Assembly (NCBI RefSeq): GCF_019345465.1
Contig: NZ_JAHKRC010000014.1
Location: 1 to 64,000 of the forward strand
Direction of reading: 5' to 3'
From: Pseudomonas sp. NKUCC02_KPG
Lineage (GTDB): Bacteria; Pseudomonadota; Gammaproteobacteria; Pseudomonadales; Pseudomonadaceae
Length of the DNA: 64,000 bases
The notes under the pieces were generated by a model. The model ran no database searches. It had not been told where the DNA came from and saw nothing but the letters and a program-made list of their open reading frames with translations. This document shows, piece after piece, positions 57,550 through 64,000 of the stretch. The first letter of the stretch is position 1. Each line of letters opens with the position of its first letter. The translations under genes and the position numbers were made by a program.

Positions 57550-58167
57550 GTGCCCGTCGTTTTCGTTGCCGCTTGCAAGTTGCCTACCCCCTTTGCCGAA
57601 TTCACCATGCATGGCTTCCTTGAGAAAACCACGGGCCGTGAACACGTTGTGCTCAGTTTGGGCGACGTGGCCGATGGTGCTCCGGTGTTGGGGCGGGTTC
57701 ATTCTGAATGCCTGACGGGTGATGCCCTGTTCAGCCAGCGCTGTGACTGCGGTTCTCAGCTCGAAGCGGCCTTGCAGGCCATTGCCCGCGAAGGGCGTGG
57801 AGTGCTGTTGTACCTGCGCCAGGAAGGCCGTGGCATTGGTTTGTTGAATAAAATCCGTGCCTACGAGCTGCAAGATGGAGGCGCCGATACCGTTGAAGCC
57901 AACGAGCGTCTTGGCTTTGCTGCCGACCAGCGCGATTACGCCATCTGCCTGCCGATGCTTGAGCATGTAGGTGTGCAGTCGTTGCGTTTGATGACCAACA
58001 ATCCGCGCAAGGTCAAAGCCTTGACCGATATGGGTATCACCGTGGCAGAGCGTGTTCCGCTGCACACGGGGCACAACCCGCACAACAAACTGTACCTGGC
58101 GACCAAGGCCAACAAGCTCGGTCACATGATGGGCAACCAGCATCAAAACGAGGCTGACCCGGCGTGA
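57550..58167 (+). CDS. ribA: GTP cyclohydrolase II
   Basis: RibA opens the riboflavin pathway from GTP. The 205-aa protein has zinc ligands Cys54, Cys65 and Cys67 (HSECLTGDALFSQRCDCGSQ) and the catalytic RQEGRGIGLLN (90-100). The GTG at 57550 with an AGGAG site is the family start; the open frame runs further upstream over the REP border. It supplies the activity missing from the RibB fusion at 54192. It overlaps the next gene by four bases. Confidence 0.96.
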   Translation: MPVVFVAACKLPTPFAEFTMHGFLEKTTGREHVVLSLGDVADGAPVLGRVHSECLTGDALFSQRCDCGSQLEAALQAIAREGRGVLLYLRQEGRGIGLLNKIRAYELQDGGADTVEANERLGFAADQRDYAICLPMLEHVGVQSLRLMTNNPRKVKALTDMGITVAERVPLHTGHNPHNKLYLATKANKLGHMMGNQHQNEADPA

Positions 58168-58583
58168 CCCGCGGTCAGCGCCGTCGGCGCCTGAGCTTCA
58201 GCTGGTGGCAACAGTTGATACTGACCCTGCTCCCGCTGGTGCTGGCCAACTGGTTTTTTGGCGACTCCGAGCCGCTGTTGCCTGATCTGACGATGCCGTT
58301 CTTTATTGCTGGCGTGGCATCCATGTTCGCGACCCTGCGCACGTTCGGGCCATACAAACATGGCCTGATCAACCTGCAAAAAGCCCTCGACACCCCGCAA
58401 GAACCGGCGGCCTGGGATGAGCTGGCCCGTGTGCGTCATCGTGCCTTGCTGGCAGCGGGGTTGCCCACCTGGATCGCCGCCCTGGCAGTGTTTGTCGGGC
58501 TTGAAGGTGTGCCCCTGTTGCTGCTGGCCTTGTCGACGCTGGTCCTGTTTTACCTTTACCGCATTCCCCGCCAGGTCGGCTGA
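58164..58583 (+). CDS. Hypothetical small membrane protein
   Basis: The 139-aa protein has a basic start (TRGQRRRRL) and about four hydrophobic segments (near residues 16-33, 42-56, 93-112 and 115-132). The start is a GTG overlapping the ribA stop (GTGA), and its stop shares bases with the btuF start, so it is translated within a tight operon. No family was recognised. A link to B12 or riboflavin traffic is possible by position only. Confidence 0.7.
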   Translation: MTRGQRRRRLSFSWWQQLILTLLPLVLANWFFGDSEPLLPDLTMPFFIAGVASMFATLRTFGPYKHGLINLQKALDTPQEPAAWDELARVRHRALLAAGLPTWIAALAVFVGLEGVPLLLLALSTLVLFYLYRIPRQVG

Positions 58584-59380
58584 TGCGCGTCTTGCTGGCG
58601 GCTCTGCTGCTGAGCGCCAGCATGCTTTCTCTGGCCACCCTCCGTGTGGTCAGCCTTTCACCTTCCTTGTCTGAAATGGTTGTCGAACTGGGCGCTGCCG
58701 ATGTGCTGGTGGGGCGTCTGGATGCGGGCGAGCCATTACCGGAGCTGGTCAGCGTGCCCTCGGTGGGCCGCTACGGGCAATTGGACATGGAGCGCCTGCT
58801 CAGCCTTCAACCCGACCTGCTGTTGCTCTGGCCGGGCAGTGTGGGCATCGCACAGCGCGAACAGCTGCGTAACCTGAAGATTCCGACCTACATTGCTGAG
58901 CCCGGTAGCCTCGAACAATTGGCGGATCAGCTTGAAGCCCTGGCCACTGCCCTCGGGCGCCCGGCACGGGGACACCAGTTGGCTGGCCAGTTGCGTCAAC
59001 GTCTTGCCGGGTTACGGGCGCAGTATCAGAGCGACAAGCCGGTGCGAGTGTTCTATCAGGTGTGGGATCAGCCTCTGTACACCATCGGTGGTGGGCAAAT
59101 CATCAGTGATGCGCTGGCCGTGTGCGGGGCGAAAAATGTGTTTGACGACCTCAAGCTGCCTGCGCCGCAAGTCAGTATTGAATCCGTTCTGCAGCGCAAT
59201 CCCGAGGTGATCATTGCCAGCACCCAGGCGCAGCTGGATGCCTGGAAAGCCTGGCCGCAAATTGATGCGGTCAAGCATGGGCGTTTGCTGTTGTTGGCCG
59301 ACAAAGGCCTGGAACGCCCAAGCGGGCAGATGCTGGAAGCGACCGCCAGATTGTGTGAGCAGTTGATCAAGGCTCTGTAG
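58583..59380 (+). CDS. btuF: Cobalamin-binding periplasmic protein (BtuF-like)
   Basis: The 265-aa protein has a signal peptide (about 1-18) and the helical-backbone binding fold of class III substrate proteins: RVVSLSPSLSEMVVELGA, then GRYGQLDMERLLSLQPDLLL, then NPEVIIAS. BtuF delivers vitamin B12 to BtuCD. The BtuCD genes are not in the window. It is convergent with btuB, 15 bases apart, which supports the B12 assignment. Confidence 0.85.
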   Translation: MRVLLAALLLSASMLSLATLRVVSLSPSLSEMVVELGAADVLVGRLDAGEPLPELVSVPSVGRYGQLDMERLLSLQPDLLLLWPGSVGIAQREQLRNLKIPTYIAEPGSLEQLADQLEALATALGRPARGHQLAGQLRQRLAGLRAQYQSDKPVRVFYQVWDQPLYTIGGGQIISDALAVCGAKNVFDDLKLPAPQVSIESVLQRNPEVIIASTQAQLDAWKAWPQIDAVKHGRLLLLADKGLERPSGQMLEATARLCEQLIKAL

Positions 59381-59395
59381 TCGCTGCCGCAGGTG

Positions 59396-61267
59396 TCATA
59401 ACTCGGGGGTCCAGGTGATGGCCAACTGCAAGCTGCGCCGTTCTTCCCGATAGCCGTAGTAGTTGCCGTCATAGCTGTAGAGCGCGCGGGTGAAGCGCTT
59501 GTCCAGCAGGTTGTCGACCTTCACATCGAACCGCACTTCTGAACTGGCCTGCCAGTTGCCGCGCAGTCCCAGCACGCCATACCCGCCAATGGGTTGCTTG
59601 TTGTCTTCATCGTTGAAGCTGCTACTCACCGCTTGCCAACTGGCGCCGACACCCATCTTGTCGAATTGCCGATCCAGATCCAGGCTTAACGTCCGGCGTG
59701 CGCGACGGCCCAACGTGTGGCCGGTGCCTTTATCGCGAGGGTCGATGATCGCGATGCCCAGACTGCTCTGCCAGCCGAACCACTCCTGCTGCAAGGCACT
59801 TTCGAAACCGGTGATGTGTGCTGCGCCGATGTTCTGCTGGATGAAGTCGGCATCGGCCACAATCGCGTCACGAATCTCGGTACGGTACAGCGAGGTTTCC
59901 AGGCGGCTGGTTTCACTCAGTTGGCTGCGCCACTGCAGTTCGTAGCTCTTGGAATGTTCCGGTTTGAGATTCGGGTTGCCGAATTGTGGGTAGTACAAAT
60001 CATTGAACGTAGGTGCGCGAAACCCTTCGCTGTAAGACAGCAGCACATCATTGTCGGCGTTGAGCGGTACAGTCAGGCTGGCGCTCCAGGTGTTGTGGCT
60101 GCCGAATTGCTGGTTCTGGTCGTGACGCAGGCCCAGCTCGGTCGAAAAGTAATCACCGTGGAAGCGGTGCTGGATAAAGGCGGCGCGGTTCCAGCGACTG
60201 TCCTCGTCGAAAACAGTACTGCTGCGCACGCGGTCTTCATAGGTGTCTGCGCCCAGGATCAGGGTGTTTTGATCGTCCAGCGTCAGGTTGTTTTGCCAGT
60301 TCAGCGAGTCGCGATAGGTATTGAAGCTGTAGAGGTCCGGGCTGAGCTTGTCCCGGGTTTTTTCACGGTTCTCGCTGTGGCCCAGCTCCAGGCGTGAATT
60401 CCAGCGCTCGGCGAGTTGGGCGTCGATAAAACTGGCGACGCTGCTGATATCGAAGTCGCTGTAAAGTTGCTGGCCGCTGACTGTCATGGTGCTCGGGTCC
60501 CAGCGCCCGAACGAGTTGTCGAGTTCGGTCTTGCCGATGTTCTTCATCGCCGTCAATCCGACCTCAAGGTCTTCGCTCAGGTAGTGGCTCAGATTCAGGC
60601 TGAGTGACTTGTTGCGATAAGCATCATGGTCGTTGTCGCTGGGGAAGGACTCGTGAGTACGGTTGATCCCCGCGGTCTGTTCGAGACTGGCGCTCAAGTT
60701 GTAGCGTGTTTGCGCATCACCACCGGATATCCCGACGCTGTTGTCTGAGCTGCCATAGCTGCCCATCGCGCTGCGGACTCGAAGCTGCGGGGCCTGATTG
60801 GCGCCACGGCGAGTGAAAATCTGAATCACCCCGCCGATCGCATCACTGCCGTAGATCACTGATCGCGATCCGCGCAGCACTTCCACGCGTTCGATCTGAT
60901 CGATATTCAGGTACTGCAAGTTGCTGTCGGCCGAAGTGGCATTGGCCATGCGTTGGCCGTCCACCAGCACCAGGCTTTGTGCCGACTTGGTGCCGCGAAT
61001 ATAAATCCCCGGCAAACCGCCGCGCCCGCCGCTGCGCGCCACTTGAACACCCGGTACCCGGCCCAGCAGGTCGGTCAGGCTGGTGGGTTGCAGGCGGTCG
61101 ATATCTTCACGGGTGAACACGCTGTTGGCGCTGCTGCTGTCGGAGCGCGCTTCAACCTGACGATTGCCGGTGATCAGTGTTTGCGGGAGTTTGAGCGCGT
61201 CTTCGCGCTCGGCGGCGTTGGCCAGCAACGGGCTGCTGAGGATTAAAACCAGACGAAGGTGTTTCAT
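59396..61267 (-). CDS. btuB: TonB-dependent vitamin B12 receptor BtuB
   Basis: The 623-aa outer membrane receptor has a signal peptide (about 1-18), a TonB-box-like LPQTLITGN stretch, a plug domain (about 40-150, with SLTDLLGRVPGVQV and RIEVLRG-type RVEVLRGSRSVIYGSDAIGG) and a barrel. It ends WTPEL rather than in Phe, which is less usual for a barrel end. It lies downstream of dxs on the same strand, after a REP region, and has no room for a standard cobalamin riboswitch. Confidence 0.88.
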   Translation of the reverse strand: MKHLRLVLILSSPLLANAAEREDALKLPQTLITGNRQVEARSDSSSANSVFTREDIDRLQPTSLTDLLGRVPGVQVARSGGRGGLPGIYIRGTKSAQSLVLVDGQRMANATSADSNLQYLNIDQIERVEVLRGSRSVIYGSDAIGGVIQIFTRRGANQAPQLRVRSAMGSYGSSDNSVGISGGDAQTRYNLSASLEQTAGINRTHESFPSDNDHDAYRNKSLSLNLSHYLSEDLEVGLTAMKNIGKTELDNSFGRWDPSTMTVSGQQLYSDFDISSVASFIDAQLAERWNSRLELGHSENREKTRDKLSPDLYSFNTYRDSLNWQNNLTLDDQNTLILGADTYEDRVRSSTVFDEDSRWNRAAFIQHRFHGDYFSTELGLRHDQNQQFGSHNTWSASLTVPLNADNDVLLSYSEGFRAPTFNDLYYPQFGNPNLKPEHSKSYELQWRSQLSETSRLETSLYRTEIRDAIVADADFIQQNIGAAHITGFESALQQEWFGWQSSLGIAIIDPRDKGTGHTLGRRARRTLSLDLDRQFDKMGVGASWQAVSSSFNDEDNKQPIGGYGVLGLRGNWQASSEVRFDVKVDNLLDKRFTRALYSYDGNYYGYREERRSLQLAITWTPEL

Positions 61268-61284
61268 GGGCTCTCGGTATCAAA

Positions 61285-61387
61285 CCTGTAGCCGCTGCCG
61301 CAGGCTGCGATAAGGTCCGCAGGACCTTCGCTATGTAAAGCGCGATCCCTTCGGGCTCGATCGCAGCCCGAAGGCAGCTGCTACAGG
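61285..61387. repeat. Long REP-type inverted repeat between btuB and dxs
   Basis: CCTGTAGCCGCTGCCGCAGG begins the left arm at 61285 and AGGCAGCTGCTACAGG ends the right arm at 61387. The inner parts (GGCTGCGAT / ATCGCAGCC) also pair. The roughly 100-base element can fold as one long hairpin and fills most of the dxs-btuB gap. Confidence 0.82.
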
Positions 61388-61397
61388 TACAGGTTGG

Positions 61398-63296
61398 TCA
61401 GAGACCCAGCAATGCCATGCGCTGGCGCACCGAGGCTTCAATGCCTGGCGCATCCAGGCCGCACTCGGCCAGCATCTGGCTCGGTTTGGCGTGCTCAACA
61501 TAGATGTCCGGCAGGCCCAGGTGCAGGACTGACTTGAGCACGTTTTCACGGGCCAGGAACTCGCTGACACCCGCACCGGCGCCACCCATGATGGCGTTTT
61601 CTTCGATGGTCACCAGCAGCTCATGGCTAGCAGCCATTTCGCGTACCAGTGCTTCATCCATCGGTTTGACGAAGCGCATATCGACCACGGTGGCGTCGAT
61701 TTTTTCTGCCACGAGCAAGGCTTCGGCCAGTTGCACGCCAAAAACCAGCATGGCGACCTTGGAGCCCTGGCGACGAATCACGCCTTTGCCGATTTCCAGC
61801 GGCTCAAGGTTTTTTTCGATGGGTGCGTTCGGGCCGGTCCCGCGCGGGTAGCGCACGGCCGCCGGGCCGTTGTACAGATGGCCGGTGGTGAGCATTTTGC
61901 GCAGTTCGTTCTCGTCGCTCGGGGTCATGATGACCATGCCCGGGATACAACGCAGGAACGACAGGTCGAAGCTGCCTGCGTGGGTCGGGCCGTCTTCGCC
62001 CACCAGACCTGCACGGTCGATGGCGAACAGTACGTCCAGATTCTGTACGGCGACGTCATGCACCAACTGGTCGTAACCGCGCTGCAGGAATGTCGAATAA
62101 ATAGCCACGACAGGCTTGGCGCCTTCGCAGGCCATGCCGGCAGCGAACGTCACGGCGTGCTGTTCGGCAATCGCCACGTCGAAATAACGCTTGGGGAAAC
62201 GTTCGCTGAAAGCGATCAGGTCCGAGCCTTCTTTCATGGCCGGAGTGATGCCCATCAAGCGTTCATCGGCGGCGGCCATGTCGCACAGCCACTCGCCAAA
62301 GACGGCCGAGTACTTCGGCCCGCTCGCCACTTTTGGCGCCGCTTTCGGGGCGTTCAGCGGTTCAAGCTTGGTGATGGCGTGATAGCCGATCGGGTCAGCT
62401 TCGGCGGGAGCAAAACCTTTGCCTTTCTTGGTGACGATATGCAGGAACTGCGGACCTTTGAGGTCGCGCATATTGCGCAGCGTCGCGATCAGGGTCGGCA
62501 GGTCGTGGCCATCGATAGGGCCGATGTAGTTCCAGCCCAGCTCTTCAAACAGCGTGCCGGGTACCAACATGCCCTTGGCATATTCTTCGGTACGGCGAGC
62601 GATTTCCCACGCGCCAGGCAGACGCGAGAGCACCTTTTTGCTGCCTTCGCGCATGCTGGCGTAAGTGCGGCTCGACAGGATCTTGGCCAGGTAGTTGGAC
62701 AACCCCCCCACATTGCGCGAAATCGACATGTCGTTGTCGTTGAGGATCACCAACATGTTGGCATCCACTTCCGGCGCGTGGTTCAGGGCTTCAAAGGCCA
62801 TGCCGGCGGTCAGCGCTCCGTCACCGATCACGGCGATCGCCTTGCGGTCGCTGTTCTGCAGGCGGGCGGCAATGGCCATGCCCAGCGCTGCGCTGATCGA
62901 GGTGCTGGAGTGGCCAACGCCAAAAGTGTCGTACTCGCTCTCGGAGCGACGCGGGAAAGCGGCTACGCCGTCTTTCTGGCGCAAGGACGCCATTTGCTCG
63001 CGACGGCCCGTGAGGATTTTGTGCGGATACGCCTGATGACCCACATCCCACACCAGTCGGTCGTCCGGGGTGTCGAACACGTAGTGCAACGCAATGGTCA
63101 GCTCAATGACACCCAGGCCGGCACCGAAATGCCCGCCCGTCTGGCCGACGGTATAGAGCAATTCCAGGCGCAACTCATCGGCCAGGGTTTCCAGCTCGGC
63201 TTCGGCCAGGCGGCGCAGGCCCGCAGGCGTGCCTGCCCGGTCGAGCAGGGGCGTAGTCGGACGGTTGCGGGGAATCTCTTGAAACGTCGTTGGCAT
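61398..63296 (-). CDS. dxs: 1-deoxy-D-xylulose-5-phosphate synthase
   Basis: DXS makes deoxyxylulose phosphate from pyruvate and glyceraldehyde phosphate, the first step of the MEP isoprenoid pathway and a source for thiamine and pyridoxal. The 632-aa protein has the thiamine diphosphate motif GDGALTAGMAFEALNHA with a downstream NDN, the catalytic VAIAEQHAVTFAAG and the transketolase C domain. ispA lies upstream on the same strand, 131 bases away. Confidence 0.97.
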   Translation of the reverse strand: MPTTFQEIPRNRPTTPLLDRAGTPAGLRRLAEAELETLADELRLELLYTVGQTGGHFGAGLGVIELTIALHYVFDTPDDRLVWDVGHQAYPHKILTGRREQMASLRQKDGVAAFPRRSESEYDTFGVGHSSTSISAALGMAIAARLQNSDRKAIAVIGDGALTAGMAFEALNHAPEVDANMLVILNDNDMSISRNVGGLSNYLAKILSSRTYASMREGSKKVLSRLPGAWEIARRTEEYAKGMLVPGTLFEELGWNYIGPIDGHDLPTLIATLRNMRDLKGPQFLHIVTKKGKGFAPAEADPIGYHAITKLEPLNAPKAAPKVASGPKYSAVFGEWLCDMAAADERLMGITPAMKEGSDLIAFSERFPKRYFDVAIAEQHAVTFAAGMACEGAKPVVAIYSTFLQRGYDQLVHDVAVQNLDVLFAIDRAGLVGEDGPTHAGSFDLSFLRCIPGMVIMTPSDENELRKMLTTGHLYNGPAAVRYPRGTGPNAPIEKNLEPLEIGKGVIRRQGSKVAMLVFGVQLAEALLVAEKIDATVVDMRFVKPMDEALVREMAASHELLVTIEENAIMGGAGAGVSEFLARENVLKSVLHLGLPDIYVEHAKPSQMLAECGLDAPGIEASVRQRMALLGL

Positions 63297-63327
63297 CAGG
63301 CGAATCGTTATAGGTATAAGAAGAGGC

Positions 63328-63357
63328 GGCAGTTTACCTTAAGGAACGTAAGCTGCC
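63328..63357 (-). other. Hairpin in the ispA-dxs spacer
   Basis: GGCAGTTTAC pairs with GTAAGCTGCC (10 bp, one wobble) around a 10-nt loop, 31 bases before the dxs start. No T-tract follows, so it may be an mRNA element of the dxs leader. Confidence 0.4.
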
Positions 63358-63427
63358 CACGCAGTCTGGCACTCGTTAGTAAGACCTTGGCATTAGAGCT
63401 GTCAGAAATAATTACCGAGTGTGACGA

Positions 63428-64000
63428 TTAATGGCGGCGCTCAACGATATATCGCGCCAGTTCACGCAGCGGTTCGGCGCCTGCATCAAAATGCCGCAGG
63501 GCGTTGAGTGCCTGGTCGCGCAGATCCAGTGCATAGCCTTTGGCCTGCTCCAGACCCATCAGCGCCGGGTAGGTCGGTTTGTCGCGTGCAATATCGGCGC
63601 CCTGGCGTTTGCCCAACGTCGCGGTATCGCTTTCAACATCCAGAATGTCGTCCTGAACCTGAAACGCCAGACCAATGGCTCGCGAGTAAATGTTCAGTGC
63701 CTGAAGATTTTCGGCAGTCGCGTTGCTGCTGGCCAGGGCGCCCAGTTGCACACTGGCTTCGATCAGGGCCCCGGTCTTGTGCCGATGCATGTTTTCCAGC
63801 GCCGCCTGATCGAGCTTCATGCCTACAGAACCGAGGTCAATGGCTTGGCCGCCGACCATGCCTGCCGGGCCTGCAGCCTGTGCGAGGGCAGTCACCATGC
63901 GCAAGCGCGTTTCAGCATCCAGGGTGTTGAGTCGGGGGTCGAGCAGGGCGCTGAACGCAAGGCTTTGCAAACCGTCGCCGGCCAGAATGGCGCAGGCTTC
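63428..64000 (-). CDS. ispA: Farnesyl diphosphate synthase (partial, 5' end outside window)
   Basis: IspA makes farnesyl diphosphate from IPP and DMAPP. The 190 codons present run open to the window edge and contain the second Asp-rich motif DDILD (in FQVQDDILDVESD), GGQAIDL and HRHKTGALIEASVQLGA, all of the short-chain trans-prenyltransferase family. The first Asp-rich motif lies beyond the edge. ispA-dxs order is standard in Pseudomonas. Confidence 0.95.
   Translation of the reverse strand, partial: EACAILAGDGLQSLAFSALLDPRLNTLDAETRLRMVTALAQAAGPAGMVGGQAIDLGSVGMKLDQAALENMHRHKTGALIEASVQLGALASSNATAENLQALNIYSRAIGLAFQVQDDILDVESDTATLGKRQGADIARDKPTYPALMGLEQAKGYALDLRDQALNALRHFDAGAEPLRELARYIVERRH

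Noticed and set aside
61268..61397. Cobalamin riboswitch before btuB
   Set aside because: The gap is about 130 bases, filled by an REP palindrome, and no B12 box core was seen.
61623..63431. A 602-codon plus-strand frame opposite dxs
   Set aside because: dxs is complete with all active-site motifs; the opposite frame has none.

Overview
The window is a stretch of Pseudomonas chromosome, most like the P. fluorescens-type lineages. Evidence for this: the gene order birA-coaX-SPOR gene-tRNA(Tyr,Gly,Thr)-tRNA(Trp)-secE-nusG, katA and a bfrA/ftnA-type ferritin directly after rplQ, an OmpW/OprG gene beside a DUF3299/ABC/ZrgA set, the nrdR-ribD-ribC-ribB-ribH-nusB-thiL run, and REP elements of the TGTGGGAGCGGGCTTGC and CTGTAGCAGCTGCCG types. 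Most genes are housekeeping. No prophage, insertion sequence, CRISPR array or defence island was seen.

Layout. 1-2.4 kb: the 3' end of a 5S rRNA (tail of an rRNA operon), then birA, coaX and a SPOR-like gene. 2.5-3.1 kb: four tRNAs; the tuf copy found between tRNA-Thr and tRNA-Trp in several other pseudomonads is absent. 3.2-15.0 kb: secE, nusG, rplKAJL and rpoBC, with an L1-type operator, an L10-type leader and an attenuator with further hairpins before rpoB. 15.2-19.6 kb: str operon (rpsL, rpsG, fusA, tuf). 19.7-33.4 kb: the S10, spc and alpha ribosomal protein operons with secY and rpoA. 33.6-38.6 kb: katA, the ferritin gene and uvrA. 38.8-43.1 kb: a YajR-like MFS transporter, ssb and a YbiO-like MscS channel. 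43.2-45.8 kb: an overlapping pair of SDR-type sugar nucleotide enzymes and an ompW gene. 45.9-49.6 kb: a putative zinc-starvation operon (zrgA, ABC ATPase, ABC permease, DUF3299) and a divergent small gene. 49.7-52.3 kb: chaperedoxin, methyltransferase, YbaY lipoprotein, nrdR. 52.3-58.6 kb: riboflavin genes with nusB and thiL, then ribA. 58.6-64 kb: btuF and btuB (vitamin B12 uptake), dxs and the 3' part of ispA.

How it fits together. The first half builds the transcription and translation machinery and shows several candidate feedback devices in its leaders. At three places (tuf/rpsJ, rpsN/rpsH, rpmJ/rpsM) a strong hairpin is followed at once by a sigma70-like promoter, so the ribosomal supercluster may be divided into separately started units. 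The second half carries peroxide and iron handling, DNA repair, zinc-starvation transport, and riboflavin, isoprenoid and B12 functions. The best second-look items are the internal hairpin/promoter junctions, the putative Zur operon split by a REP pair, the SDR pair in which one partner lacks the catalytic Tyr/Lys, the RibB fused to a dead RibA-like domain, and the missing second tuf. None is clearly a new system; all are read from sequence alone.
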